This document shows positions 9,691 through 19,838 of a DNA stretch of 64,000 bases, piece after piece. Below the pieces are notes generated by a model, which was not told the DNA's origin, made no database searches, and saw only the letters and a list, made by a program, of their open reading frames with translations. Origin of the DNA: Candidatus Gracilibacteria bacterium (GTDB lineage Bacteria > Patescibacteriota > Gracilibacteria > BD1-5 > JAGOOR01); NCBI GenBank assembly GCA_041660965.1, contig JBAZVH010000001.1, forward strand, positions 359,006 to 423,005, read 5' to 3'. Each line of letters starts with the position of its first letter. Position 1 is the stretch's first letter. The translations under genes were made by a program, and so were the position numbers.

Positions 9691-10311
9691 TTATCTCCAA
9701 AAAGGTACATAGATACTCGCAATGACAACTATAAATAATGCTACGGCGAGGCAACGGAATATAGATACGACAATCTTATTATGAAACCAAGCAGGGCCAC
9801 CAAACCATACTGTCAAGCTCAATAATCCCGTCAATACACCAAAGAGGGCATCTCGAATACGGGAAAGTATCGGGAAATCATAAAATCAAAACATAATCAC
9901 CCTATTGTTCACCACCCATGCTATCACGACAAAAATCGCCAGTATCAAAAGCATATATCGCATTGAAAGTTGGAGCCGAATATTTTTGACATCTTGGCTA
10001 CGAATCATAGATTGATAGACAGAATCCTCTGCGAGGAGTCGTGCAAAACGCTCATCAGTCGTTGGCGGGGTGGCTGAAGTCTCTACCGAGGGATTTGCGA
10101 GCGTTTCTGATACTGGCGGAGCGAGTGGTACTTCGATTTTTTCAGGCACCTGCAATACTGGTGTTATGCCAAGATGATTTTTATGAAATAAGTGTGCTAT
10201 CGAATCAAATATTCCTGTATGTGTTGGTGCTGGCACAGAAGGCACTTGTCATACATTTTGAGACGATGGCAATATCTCTTTGGAAGAAGTTTCATTATTT
10301 TGTGCATTCAT
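9691..10311 (-). CDS. Membrane protein, unknown function
   Basis: A 206-residue protein. The first ~110 residues are Pro/Thr-rich and probably cytoplasmic or disordered (VPEKIEVPLAPPVSE). Hydrophobic segments follow at ~118-138 (YMLLILAIFVVIAWVV), ~155-175 and ~183-202. UGA-Gly codons occur at ~22 and at 9886, the latter joining the first membrane segment to the rest. No family is recognised. It is divergent from gatC, separated by 58 nt that must hold both promoters. Confidence 0.65.
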
Positions 10312-10355
10312 ACCTTGTATAGCGGTCAAAAATAAATACAATACTTTAGTCCCAC

Positions 10356-10361
10356 TATAAT
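10356..10361 (+). promoter_or_regulatory. -10 element of gatC
   Basis: TATAAT, then eight bases to the ATG at 10370, a spacing that suggests leaderless or nearly leaderless transcription. No convincing -35 is seen. Confidence 0.5.
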
Positions 10362-10369
10362 ACCAATTT

Positions 10370-10666
10370 ATGATTCCAACGCAAGACCAAGTACGACATG
10401 TGGCAAAACTGAGTCGTCTTCACCTCACAGAAGAGGAAGTAATCCTCTACCAATCACAGCTTTCTGATATCTTTGGCTATATCGACAAACTCTCTGAGAT
10501 CGATGTCTCTCACATATCCGAAACAAAACATGCCTCCAGATATCAGATGAATCTCCGACCAGATGTCATCAACATGATGGATGATCCTGAAAAACTGATA
10601 GCTGTCACAGAGCAAGAAGTCATCGGTAATCATGTCGCTATTACCAATATTATGAAACGGCGATAA
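10370..10666 (+). CDS. gatC: Asp-tRNA(Asn)/Glu-tRNA(Gln) amidotransferase subunit C
   Basis: A small GatC subunit of 98 residues. It starts PTQDQVRHVAKLSRLHLTEEE and contains LSDIFGYIDKLSEIDV, RPDVINMMD and a C-terminal tail, all typical. GatC stabilises the GatA-GatB complex that converts Glu-tRNA(Gln) to Gln-tRNA(Gln). The gatA and gatB genes are not in this window. With gltX and no glnS seen here, the indirect route to Gln-tRNA is likely in this organism. The gene has no UGA codon and begins the plus-strand run to 14.8 kb. Confidence 0.93.
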   Translation: MIPTQDQVRHVAKLSRLHLTEEEVILYQSQLSDIFGYIDKLSEIDVSHISETKHASRYQMNLRPDVINMMDDPEKLIAVTEQEVIGNHVAITNIMKRR

Positions 10667-10709
10667 TCTGTCTTCTATATCCCCATTTTATTTCTTTACC
10701 CTTTCTTAT

Positions 10710-11948
10710 ATGCGAAAAACCTTCCTTATTTCTTCTCTCTTCTTTCTTCTCTCTTCTTTTGGAATCGTTCTTGCTTATACAGTTGCAGATGAAAATAATG
10801 CAAATTATTTGGCAGGTGAACATATCATTATGGATCATTCGGATGCCCCCATTCAGTATCGATTTGATGATAAAATTATTCGACAAGAGATGGTGGGTAT
10901 CGCACTCAAGATAAAGTGAATTACGATACCGAGCGAGTATGTCTGTAAGAAATATTTTTCTGATGTGACGGGTAATGATTGGGTATGCTGAGCCGTAGAA
11001 CTCGCGGCTGATAATGGGATTGTGAGTCGATGAAATGCGACATTCCGTCCAAAAGATTTTGTCACACGAGCCGAAGCTCTTGCGATGCTCAGTGGTGTCG
11101 TCTGTTTGCCAAAACTCACGGCAAAAGAATATGCTTTTTTAGAGGAAGCATTCCCTGAACTCGTCGACCAACATAGCAATAAAACTACTTGGCAAAAAGC
11201 TCTCTGGGAAACACTTTCTTTTGGAACCAAAGATATCGGACTCTCCGCGATGGATAGCACTCTCACTATGACAGAAGCACAAAAAACACAATCCAATGAG
11301 CCAAATACCGATACCACACGAGCAGGAGTCTTTGCGTTTGGTGAATACTTTCTCTCCTACCAAAAAAAATACGGAACCTGCGAAACGACTGCACGACAGC
11401 CAATTATCTTCTCAACCGATGATGTCACCAGCGTCCCAAATAAAACTACAGGGAAATCTAATTCTGCTGGTACCTACACCGTGCAGTATTCTGATGCTCT
11501 CGTCTCTGGGGAAGTCAGATACGCAGGTGTGATGAATGCTGGGGTCCGTACTTCAAAACCTTTTTCTTGGGATTTCCTGACTTCTACCAAAGAAACACTT
11601 CTTACTCAGAAGAAACTCCAATTCTTCTCTGTTGGTACGACACGATTTGGCGCTCTCTACGCCTATGAAAGCCCAGATTTTTACCGTGTTAAGATTTTTG
11701 AATACGGTAATTTCTGAGTAAAAGATGTCCAATTCTATGACCCTGCAAAAAAAATCGATCTCTCTGATGATGCTCGTGCCGCTGGCAGCAATAATCCAAG
11801 CATGGAAGAATATACCTCAAAGGGGCTCCGTCTAGAAGGAAGCTCCCTCTTCCTCGAGTCGTATGATAGTACTCTCGGTAAATCACGACTGAAAAAGTAT
11901 CAGTATTCTGATGGCGTCTTTATCCGAATCGGTGATGTCGTCATCTAA
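10710..11948 (+). CDS. Secreted SLH-domain protein, paralog 1
   Basis: A 412-residue protein with a signal peptide (FLISSLFFLLSSFGIVLA). A degenerate S-layer-homology region follows (residues ~25-130), containing DDKIIRQEMVGIALKIKG, CKKYFSDVTGNDWVC, AVELAADNGIVSRG and FVTRAEALAML. UGA-Gly occurs after KIK, in the WVCG segment, after SR and at NFG. The C-terminal ~270 residues are unlike known domains. SLH domains usually bind cell-wall polymers, so it is probably surface attached. It is the first of three tandem genes sharing this N-terminus. Confidence 0.8.
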
Positions 11949-11967
11949 ATAATCTATAATTTCTCCA

Positions 11968-13482
11968 ATGAAAAAACCACTTCTATTTTGTATTTTGTCC
12001 TTTGTATTTTGTATTTGAACAACCTTTGCTTACACGAGTGAAGATACTTCCATCGCCAATTATCTCGCTGATCAAGGTATCATCACAAAGCAAACTACAG
12101 CTTCCAAATATCGATTAGATGATAAAATACTTCGACAAGAAGTAATCGCTATGGCATTGAAAATAAAATGAATCACTACACCGACGAATACTACGTGCAA
12201 GAAATACTTCGCTGATGCAACAAAAAATGATTGGGTATGTCGAGCAGTAGAACTGGCTGCTGATAATGGAATTATTACAAAAAGTAATAAATATGCCAAT
12301 CCTGGGAAAAGTATTACACGAGCAGAGGCATTTTCTATGATTTATAACGCTTCTTGAATAGTACCTTTTCGGGAATTAGGAGGATTTCAAATATTAGATA
12401 AGGATGCTGTTTCGTGGCAAAAGGATCTTTTTCAGAAAATTCATGATTCTGAAATTCCTATGCCTGGAGAAAAATACATGGCATCAAATACTCCTGCGAT
12501 TCCGGTCTATTTTTATCCAAACCGTCTCGCTCTTCGTGCCGAAGTGTTTGGGTTTGCAAAAAATATTGTATCCTCTCAATATATTACAATAAATGATGCT
12601 ATTCTACCACAATGTTGAATTGCTATAAATTCTACATACTCCTCAAAGCCAACTACTAATCTTTGCGCTTCATGAAATCCGTCTAAAGTAGTTCTAAATA
12701 AAGTTTGGATATGGGAATGCATAGCTGATAACGGCGCAATAGCATCGTGTACTGCTCACAGTAATGTTTCAACCACTAATAATCAATATTATTGGGGTAT
12801 TGCTGATTGGTCAGCGTGTTGGAAAGAACAACAGGAAAGAAGCATTCTTTGCAGGGATTCCCTTGGAATGAACGTAGAAGAATTCTTATGTCAAGGATCT
12901 ACTAAGCCAATTTCAAAAAGAAGTTGTTCGATATGTAGTGATGGGAAAATTGTTACTGACTCTAAAAATTGTACAAATTATACCTCAAATATAGTAGATC
13001 CATGGTGAATATGTGCCGATAACATACAGTCTAGGGAAGTACAGTGTATTGATAATGCTACATGATTAACCACATCCAATGTAAATGCATGTCCTGGAAG
13101 AATAACAACAAAGTCCTGTGGGGAACTGAATTGTCAAAAAGAAATTGATGGTGTTATTTTTCGTATTGAACCTTGCTCTATAAACACTACCATGACTTTT
13201 GGTGAAAATAAAAGTTTTAAAATAACTCTGATTCCTGATAAAATAGACTATTCATACGGTATTAATCTGATGTCAGCTATATGATTACCTTCAGATGGAG
13301 TAGGGTGATTATGATGATGATGAGCTAAAGGAATCAGAGAGTCCAACTTATATTTTGATAAGTCTCTTCCCAGATGATTCTACAGTTGACACATACCTAT
13401 TTGGATTAACCCTATTAATGCTTCTAATACATACGGTGAAAGAAAAACGCTCCATTTTGCTTTCCAACTAGAAGTAAAATAA
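11968..13482 (+). CDS. Secreted SLH-domain protein, paralog 2, Cys-rich
   Basis: A 504-residue protein. The signal peptide core (LLFCILSFVFCIG) is encoded by a TTTTGTATTTTGT repeat shared almost base for base with the next gene. SLH motifs follow: DDKILRQEVIAMALKIKG, CKKYFADATKNDWVC, AVELAADNGI, and a second cluster with YPNRLALRAEVFGFAKNI. The region from ~residue 215 has many Cys in short spacings and a glycine run GGLGGGGAKG, four of whose Gly are consecutive UGA codons (13312-13323). The Cys-rich part is probably disulfide-bonded outside the cell. No enzymatic motif is seen. Confidence 0.78.
11983..12018. repeat. Family C repeat coding for a signal peptide
   Basis: TATTTTGTATTTTGT / CCTTTGTATTTTGTATTTG. 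It encodes the hydrophobic core of the paralog 2 signal peptide. The same sequence recurs at 13520-13555, and in non-coding form at 8939, 43666 and 56621. Confidence 0.7.
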
Positions 13483-13504
13483 AAAACTACTTAATTTCTC
13501 TTTT

Positions 13505-14782
13505 ATGAAAAAACCACTTCTATTTTGTATTTTGTCCTTTGTATTTTGTATTTGAACAACTTTTGGTTATTCATCTGAAGATCTCTCAAATGCAAATTAT
13601 CTCGGAGAACAAAAAATAGTCACCTCACAAACAGACCCAAAACTCTACCGTCTCGATGATAAAATACTTCGACAAGAAGTCATCGGAATGGCTCTCAAAA
13701 TAAAATGAATCACTCTTCCAGAAAATTATACCTGCAAGAAATATTTCGCTGATGCAACCAAAAATGACTGGGTCTGTCGTGCGGTAGAGATCGCAGCGGA
13801 TAATGGGATTGTTGCAAAGAATAAAACTACAAATCCAGAAAAATATATTACAAGATCTGAAGCATTAGCAATCATAATGAAGGCAGGCGGTTTCACGGCA
13901 CCAAGTGGAGCTACTCCGCCTATTTTTCCCTACTCAGATACAGACTTTTCGGCATGGCAATCAGATCTTGCATTGTATGCAGCAGGATTATGAATTATTA
14001 CAAATCCAAATGTAGTTCCTCTATCCGAAGGATTCAAGATTATAGATATTGTTAATCCTATTAAGTTTTATCCCAATCGAGAAGCAACTCGTGCTGAAGT
14101 ATTTGGGTTTGCGAATAAACTTCTCTGAAATAGCAAAAGTGCCATCCTGGACATCTGAGGTCATGTTATTGAAGTTATTGATTGAGATACACTACATTTT
14201 GATACCTTAAAAATACGTATGATTGGTCTTGATGCACCAGAATTCAGCAAGTCCCGTTTTGGATATGCTGAATGTTTTGGTCTGGAAGCAAAGAATCATC
14301 TTATTGATTTATTGGCAAATAAAAAAGAAATAACACTTGAACAAGATAAAACACAAGGAGATCTAGATATGTATGGTCGAACATTGGCCTATATAATTGC
14401 AGATGGAATAAATATAAATCTACAAATGATACACGATGGTTACGGCTTTGAGGAAACCTTTAAAAAATCATATAAATATCAAAAAGAACATAAAGATGCG
14501 CAGGCAAGTGCTGATAAGTGAAATTTGGGTCTATGGTCTGAGTCAACTTGCTGAGGAGACCGAAAAAAATGAACAATGGATGAAAAAATTGTAACTAAAG
14601 ATATACCACCTAATAACTGAAGCTCAGGGAACAATACTTGAGCAAATGCTTGTTGAGCAAAATTATATTGTACACAGATGGTAACCTGTGAAGAAGCAAA
14701 ATATTACTTAAATCAATGCTGATTATCAAGACTAGATGCTGATAGTGATGGTCTTCCTTGTGAAAGTCTCTGTACACAATAA
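13505..14782 (+). CDS. SLH - thermonuclease - Excalibur secreted protein, paralog 3
   Basis: A 425-residue secreted protein. Signal peptide (~1-17), two SLH clusters (~35-130 and ~185-210), then a staphylococcal-nuclease domain (~215-340): IDGDTLHF (its G is UGA), KIRMIGLDAPE with the Arg, Asp and Glu of the active site, and DMYGRTLAYI with the second Arg. The C-terminus carries an Excalibur calcium-binding motif, LDADSDGLPCESLC. All catalytic residues of the family are present, so this is probably a surface-held nuclease acting on external DNA or RNA, perhaps for nucleotide scavenging from a host or prey. The N-terminus is nearly identical to paralog 2. Confidence 0.88.
13520..13555. repeat. 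Family C repeat coding for a signal peptide
   Basis: A second coding copy of the TTTTGTATTTTGT module, again forming the signal-peptide core (FCILSFVFCIG) of the SLH-nuclease gene. It is near-identical to 11983-12018. Confidence 0.7.
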
Positions 14783-14803
14783 AAATCCTTTTTTTTCTCT
14801 TTT

Positions 14804-15799
14804 ATGCAGTCTCCAGAATCCCTCCGTCCTGAAATCCATGCTGGTATCGCAGCACTTCAAAATCTCAAAGATCTTATCGAGTATCGTAATATGCTGGTAG
14901 GGAAAAAGTGAACACTCACTGAAATGCTGAAAAATGTCGCCAATCTCTCTCCAGAAGAAAAAAAGACACTTGGAAAATCACTGAATGAACTCCGTGCTGA
15001 TGTCGATGCTCAGCTGGCACTCAAAGAAAGAGAAATCCGCGAAGCTGAACTGACGGATGCCGAGAGTCGCTTTATCGATATGACTGTTCCTGGCAAGTCA
15101 CATGGCTCAACACAACACCCTATCAAAATAGTGCAATCAGATATTATCGATATCGTGACTCGTATGGGTTTTTCAGTTTGGAGATCACCCAGTGTTACGA
15201 CAGAATGTAATAATTTCGATGCATTGAATATCCCTAGTTGGCATCCGGCCCGTGATATGCAGGATACTTTTTGGCTCCAAGATGGCCGTGTGATGGCAAC
15301 ACAGACTTCTTGTATGCAAAATTACCTTCTCAAGACGCAAGAGAAACCCCTCCGCGCGATTGTCCTCGGATCCGTCTATCGTAATGAGAAAATTGATGCA
15401 ACGCATGATATTATGTTTGAACAAGTGGAAGGTCTCGTTGTCGATAAAAATATCACTATTTCACATCTCAAGGGGACTATTATTACAATTTTGAAAGAGA
15501 TATTTGGGTACGAACCAAAGATCCGTATGCGTCCCGGCTATTTCCCGTTTGTCGAACCAGGTATGGAAGTCGATCTCTGGTGGGAACGAGATTGAAAATG
15601 AAAATGGCTCGAATTTATGGGTTGTGGCCTCGTCCACCCAAATGTTCTCACACAGTGAGGTGTGGACCCTGATGAGTATTCTGGCTTTGCCTTTGGTTTT
15701 GGGTTGACACGACTGGCTATGATAAAATACGGTATCACAGATATCCGTCTCTTTCATGAAAATAAAATTGAGTTTCTAGAACAATTTACTGCGGGGTAG
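14804..15799 (+). CDS. pheS: Phenylalanyl-tRNA synthetase alpha subunit
   Basis: A 331-residue class II synthetase subunit, the usual length. It has an N-terminal coiled coil (~1-85), then HPIKIVQSDIIDIVTRMGF, WHPARDMQDTFWL, TSCMQNYLL, the GSVYRNEKIDATHDIMFEQVEG motif 2 region, FPFVEPGMEVD, and motif 3 GFGLTRLAMIKYGI. UGA-Gly codons occur before the first long open part (GKKG) and in RDGKGWLEFMGCG. pheT is not adjacent. The end overlaps the convergent hydrolase gene by 14 nt. The gene follows the SLH paralogs by 21 nt. Confidence 0.95.
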
Positions 15800-16661
15800 G
15801 TTGTTGTGCTTCTTCTATCTTACGTAATACTTCACCCACGATATACTGAGCAAAGTCAGGATGTGTTCCCTGGCGATAATGTCATGGACTTTTTTCCGTT
15901 GAAGAAATAAGCTGGCTAGAATCGGTTTGATAACGTGCTCATGCTTGCACATTTTCCGGCATACATCTATCATTGAGGTCTACGAAAGTAACCCCGTGGG
16001 TTTGAGACAGCTGTATACCGCGTGCTTGCTCGATAAAATCATCCTTTCCACTAAATACGCGAGATGGCGTACGATAATACAGAGCATGAAAAGCTTCCGC
16101 ACTAGATCAAAATGTGTCTAATACGCCCGCAACGGTAACTGGCGTAATCTGAGGAGACTCTCGTGAAGTATCCTGTTCCTTTTGTAACATACTGGCTGCG
16201 TGAAGTGCCTGTGTGCCTCCGAAACTATGCCCCATAATGAGAATACGTGCATTTGGAAATTGTTTTTGTACCTTATTGGCATACGAAACAATTTTCTCAA
16301 CCAATACCTGAGGATGATCACGAAATAAAATCGCTTCTCTCCCATGCGGCAAACCTTCTGGAAATAGAGCAGGTATACCTTTATGATTGAGGGCCATTTT
16401 AATTCATAACAACGAGGAGCCATCGAGCTGAAATCATGGGACGAGAAGAGCAATATACTGTGGCGGATGGTTTGGTGTTAATAATATCGTCTGGTCACTA
16501 TTCATATTCTCATGAGGTATGTTTTGACACCAGGTACGATACAGGGATTTCGTCATACCCGCTATTGTTTGGGGGCTTTTGACCAGACTAGAAAATGCTA
16601 CAGTTCCCTTTATGAGTCTTCATAGAGAGAGATTATCGGTTGTATCAGAAGTATGTTTCAT
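15786..16661 (-). CDS. Alpha/beta hydrolase, unknown substrate
   Basis: A 291-residue protein. The nucleophile elbow GHSFGG is at ~residues 148-153, with ILIMGHS before it. An upstream LLVPGFQLDGSS could form the oxyanion loop. C-terminal candidates for the acid and base are FVDLND and the GTHPDF segment (RQGTHPDFAQ). Several UGA-Gly codons join the N- and C-terminal pieces, including DTFGSSAEAF at 16107. There is no signal peptide, so it is probably cytoplasmic. The substrate cannot be guessed. Confidence 0.75.
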
Positions 16662-16727
16662 ACGAGAGTCAAAAATAAGTATATATATAATATAGTTATA
16701 TTACATAATGTCAATATTTAATATCTT

Positions 16728-16755
16728 TTGTCTTCAAAAAAGAACTGCCTATAAT
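16728..16755 (+). promoter_or_regulatory. Promoter of the DUF1189-like gene
   Basis: TTGTCT (16728-16733), 16 bp, TATAAT (16750-16755), 20 nt before the ATG at 16776. The other strand of this gap holds the hydrolase promoter, with TTGACA near 16711. Confidence 0.55.
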
Positions 16756-16775
16756 TGAATCACTTAATCTATTCT

Positions 16776-17594
16776 ATGTTTCCTTTTAATACTTTTTTTG
16801 GTTCTTTTTCTCCTTTTTTCCTTCGAAAAAATCGAGATCACCTCTCGCTCTGAAGGGGTATGGGGTATTATTTTTCTGTATGGGGCATTGTAATTCTCAT
16901 CACCATCCTGGTAAGTATAGTAGCTGGATGGATATATGTGACACCAGAGCGAGTTCTGCAATGGTCGGAGAAAATTCCTGCTTTTTCAGTCACCATACAA
17001 GATGGTATCCTCACTGAGACTGGGCTTCCTGAGGAACCATCCACACTGGTAGATGACAAAGGTTTTATTATTTTTGTTTCCAAGACACTCACAGAAATCC
17101 CCATAGATAAACAGTGACAACAAGGATTTTTTATTCTCAAAGATCGTGCCATCGTATCCCAAACAGAACAAGTTGGGCAAAAGATACAGGTCATCACCTA
17201 TGCAGAAATACCAGAGCTCAAAAATGCTCATTTTGATAAAACTCTTCTTTCGCAAAAAATTGTTTCAGAACTCACCACCATCAAACGAATCGCCAGTATG
17301 ATAGTGGCATTTATAATCTTTTTTATTGGCATTGTGATAACAATCTGGTACTGTGCATGGAGCTTTTTCTGGTGACTCATCGTATGGATCCTTTCTCGTA
17401 CATTGAGAAATCCTTTCACCTATGAACAGGCAATAGGATTTGTACTATCAACTTTCTTTCCTGTTTTCATCGTATCTATAATACTTATGGTTCTCGGGGT
17501 GTGATTTCCTTTTTCCATGACAATTCTCTTCTTGCTCATGGTAGGATATAATCATCTTTCTTTTTACAAAGAAAAGCTAGAGCAAAAGCCATAG
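16776..17594 (+). CDS. DUF1189-like membrane protein
   Basis: A 272-residue protein. Membrane segment ~35-57 (IVILITILVSIVAGWIYV), an external loop of ~110 residues (TLVDDKGFIIFVSKTLTEIP), then three or four helices in the C-terminal half. The pattern (N-terminal helix, extracytoplasmic domain, C-terminal helices with Trp-rich turns) fits DUF1189, whose function is unknown. UGA-Gly codons occur at about residues 27, 114, 199 and 243. It is separated from radA by 117 nt of repeat-like sequence. Confidence 0.6.
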
Positions 17595-17637
17595 CCAGAG
17601 AAAAGAATTCGCCACGGCGAACAGGTTATTGGTTCGA

Positions 17638-17703
17638 TAACTGATGAAATAAATTAAACCAAATAAACTTAAGAAACATAGTAAACCTATTAAACCTATA
17701 AAC
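17638..17703. repeat. Family E repeat upstream of radA
   Basis: AAATTAAACC / AAATAAACTT / TAGTAAACCTATTAAACC modules, preceded by GGTTCGATAAC. It is the same kind of sequence as 385-420, 8862-8925 and 29459-29499. Confidence 0.6.
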
Positions 17704-17711
17704 TTCCCTTT

Positions 17712-19058
17712 ATGTTCCAATGCTCGCAATGCTCGCATACACAACTCAAATGGTCATGACAATGTCCGAGCTGTAATGCCTGGAATACACTCGAAGAGAA
17801 GGAAATGGATTCTGCCCCCCTGTCAAGGGGGAAGAAGGGGGGTTCAAAAAAATCATGAAAACCACGAGAAGTCGTTGCTCTCAATCCCAGGTCTACATCA
17901 CATCTGAAGCTGGCAGTTAAAAGTCCAGAACTTTCGGGTGTTCTCGGCGGGGGATTGGTGCGTGGCAGTCTCACACTACTTTCTGGTGAACCGGGTATCG
18001 GTAAATCAACACTGACGCTCGAACTCGCTCATTGGTGTGCCAGCAAGGAAACACCGGTCCTCTATATCTCTGGTGAGGAAGGTGAAGAACAAATCGCTGG
18101 TCGCGCTCATCGTCTCGGAGTCAATAATCCTCATATTCATTTTCTTCATGAAGAAGTCCTCGAGGATATTATGAGCACACTGGAAGCAACACCCTATCCT
18201 ATCGTCATTATCGATTCTGTCAGTGTCCTCTATGCTGAGTCTCTCGGAGGCGCAACAGGTGGTGTGTCTCAGATACGGATGATAGCTGAGACCTGCATGC
18301 ATTACAGCAAAAAAACAAATACTGCTATGATACTCATCTGACATGTCACAAAAGATGGTGACCTCGCAGGACCCAAAACTCTCGAACATCTCGTCGATAC
18401 CGTCCTCTTTCTCGAAGGCGATAAATATCAGTCCTATCGAATATTACGAGCGATGAAAAACCGATTCTGACCGACTGATGCAATTGGGCTTTTTGAAATG
18501 AATGAATATGGTCTCCAAGACCTCAAAAATCCAGCTGAGTCACTCCTGAAAACACCAGCGCAAGTGGGGTCTGCTCTCACGATAGCTATGGAGGGAAATC
18601 GACCGGTTATTATGGAAATCGAAGCACTCACGCACAGCACAAAATTCCCCTATCCAAAACGATCGGCACGAGGTGTCGCAACACAAAAAATTGATCTCCT
18701 CCTCGCTACTATTGCAAAATTTGGGAGGATCAATCTCGATGGTGATGATGTCTATATCAATGTCTCTCATGGTCTCTCTGTCGGTGAACCGGCGGTCGAC
18801 CTTGCTATCGCTGCCGCTCTTCTCTCGAGTGATAGTAAAAAATCTCTCAATCATGCACTCTTCCTCGGAGAAATTTCATTAACCGGAGCCATAAAACCAG
18901 TTTCTCAACTCGAAAAACGCATTGAAGAAGCGAAAAAACTTGGTTTCACTACCTTTCATATTCCCACGACAAAAATTACCGGGAAAATAGCGACGTGAAT
19001 TACCCTCGTGCAACATGACTCCATACTCTCTCTCGTTCAGTGGGTACGAAATATTTAG
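17712..19058 (+). CDS. radA: DNA repair protein RadA
   Basis: A 448-residue RecA-like helicase that promotes branch migration in recombination and repair. N-terminal C4 zinc finger (CSQC...CPSC), Walker A GEPGIGKST (~residues 96-104), Walker B VIIDSVS, the RadA-specific KNRFG with the Gly as UGA, and a C-terminal Lon-like domain (DVYINVSHGLSVGEPAVDLAIAAA, then LFLGEISLTGAIKPV). Between the finger and the ATPase domain is a short extra segment SAPLSRGKKGGSKKSG, encoded by a C-rich palindrome. The gene ends 4 nt inside the convergent small gene. No LexA-type site was seen. Confidence 0.95.
17811..17852. repeat. C-rich palindromic repeat (family B) inside radA
   Basis: GCCCCCCTGTC / AAGGGGGAAGAAGGGGGG. 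It is read in frame as an SAPLSRGKKGG linker between the zinc finger and the ATPase core. Confidence 0.75.
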
Positions 19059-19342
19059 GAGTCTTTCTTTTCTGCAAGCATCCTCAAGACGCGCGCACTT
19101 ATTCTTTTCTCTGGAGGGACTCTTTTCTTATACTCCGCATCAGCCCATGAAGCCGCTGCAGAACCTAATAATATACCACCAAGTGTCACAAGAGCTCACG
19201 TTCATCCCTCATCACATTTTTTTATGGAAGAAACCACTTCGCGAACTCTTCATCAAGTTTTACCTATCTCTGAAGATTCTACAGGTTCTTCTGCAGCGAG
19301 AATAGATGCAGTTGTTAATGCGAGTACTAAAGGAAGTTTCAT
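19055..19342 (-). CDS. Small secreted or membrane protein, unknown
   Basis: A 95-residue protein that appears only with UGA as Gly. The signal peptide is MKLPLVLALTTASILAAEEP. A second hydrophobic stretch, ALVTLGGILLGSAAASWA, lies at ~55-72, followed by a basic tail (RISARVLRMLAEKKDS). It could be a small membrane protein with one helix after cleavage. Its TAA overlaps the radA stop. The plus-strand frame opposite also looks open but has no start codon, so I prefer this reading. Confidence 0.6.
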
Positions 19343-19469
19343 ATAGTATATAGTGTAAAAGAAAAACTTGAGAATACAAGAAAACTGATAGAATGCCTGC
19401 AAAGGGAAAATGAGACAATAATCCTTCTTTATTCTTTCTTCTCTTTTATTTTTTCTTTTATAAAGTTGT

Positions 19470-19554
19470 GCCCAGGTGGTGGAATTGGTATACACGCAGG
19501 TCTCAGAAGCCTGTTCCGCAAGGTATAGGGGTTCGAGTCCCCTCTTGGGCACCA
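19470..19554 (+). tRNA. tRNA-Leu (anticodon CAG)
   Basis: Acceptor stem GCCCAGG pairs with CTTGGGC, followed by discriminator A and encoded CCA. D arm GGTGGAATTGGTATAC, anticodon arm CAGGT-CTCAGAA-GCCTG, a long variable arm (TTCCGCAAGGTA), and T arm GGGGTTCGAGTCCCC. The CAG anticodon reads the Leu codon CUG. The last ~20 nt of the gene with the 3' flank recur 304 bp downstream. Confidence 0.95.
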
Positions 19555-19584
19555 AATGTTTTGCTTTGCAAAACAAAGAAGAAA
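19535..19584 (+). repeat. Direct repeat copy 1 (tRNA-Leu 3' end)
   Basis: 28 identical bases covering the tRNA 3' end with CCA, then a 22 nt less perfect part ending AAAACAAAGAAGAAA. The partner is at 19839-19888. Confidence 0.8.
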
Positions 19585-19638
19585 AGAGAAAAAATAAGAA
19601 AGCAGGAATGTTTTTCTTTATAAACAGAAACGAGAGTC

Positions 19639-19756
19639 CGAGAGGAAATACTGTTTGAGCGGGATGAATGCAGATACTGTGATGAAATGAGGAAATAGCG
19701 AGTTTATTTCCTTTCGGTGGTTTTGCAGTACTTTTGCCATCAAAAGTACGAAAATG
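19639..19756 (+). repeat. Repeat family A, copy A2
   Basis: Core CTGTTTGAGCGGGATGAA. Outer arms AGGAAATA and TATTTCCT have changed together relative to the other copies. The 3' hairpin GTACTTTTG / CAAAAGTAC has loop CCAT. It lies between the two direct repeats derived from tRNA-Leu. Confidence 0.85.
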
Positions 19757-19838
19757 CAGCCAGTGAGACGCTCATTTTAAGAAAGACCGAAGGTTCGCTG
19801 TGACGAAAGGTGTTATTGTTTTTGCTTTGGCTACGGAA

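Noticed and set aside
19059..19328. Plus-strand secreted protein right after radA
   Set aside because: No start codon in the frame after the radA TAG. The opposite strand has a proper ATG and signal peptide.
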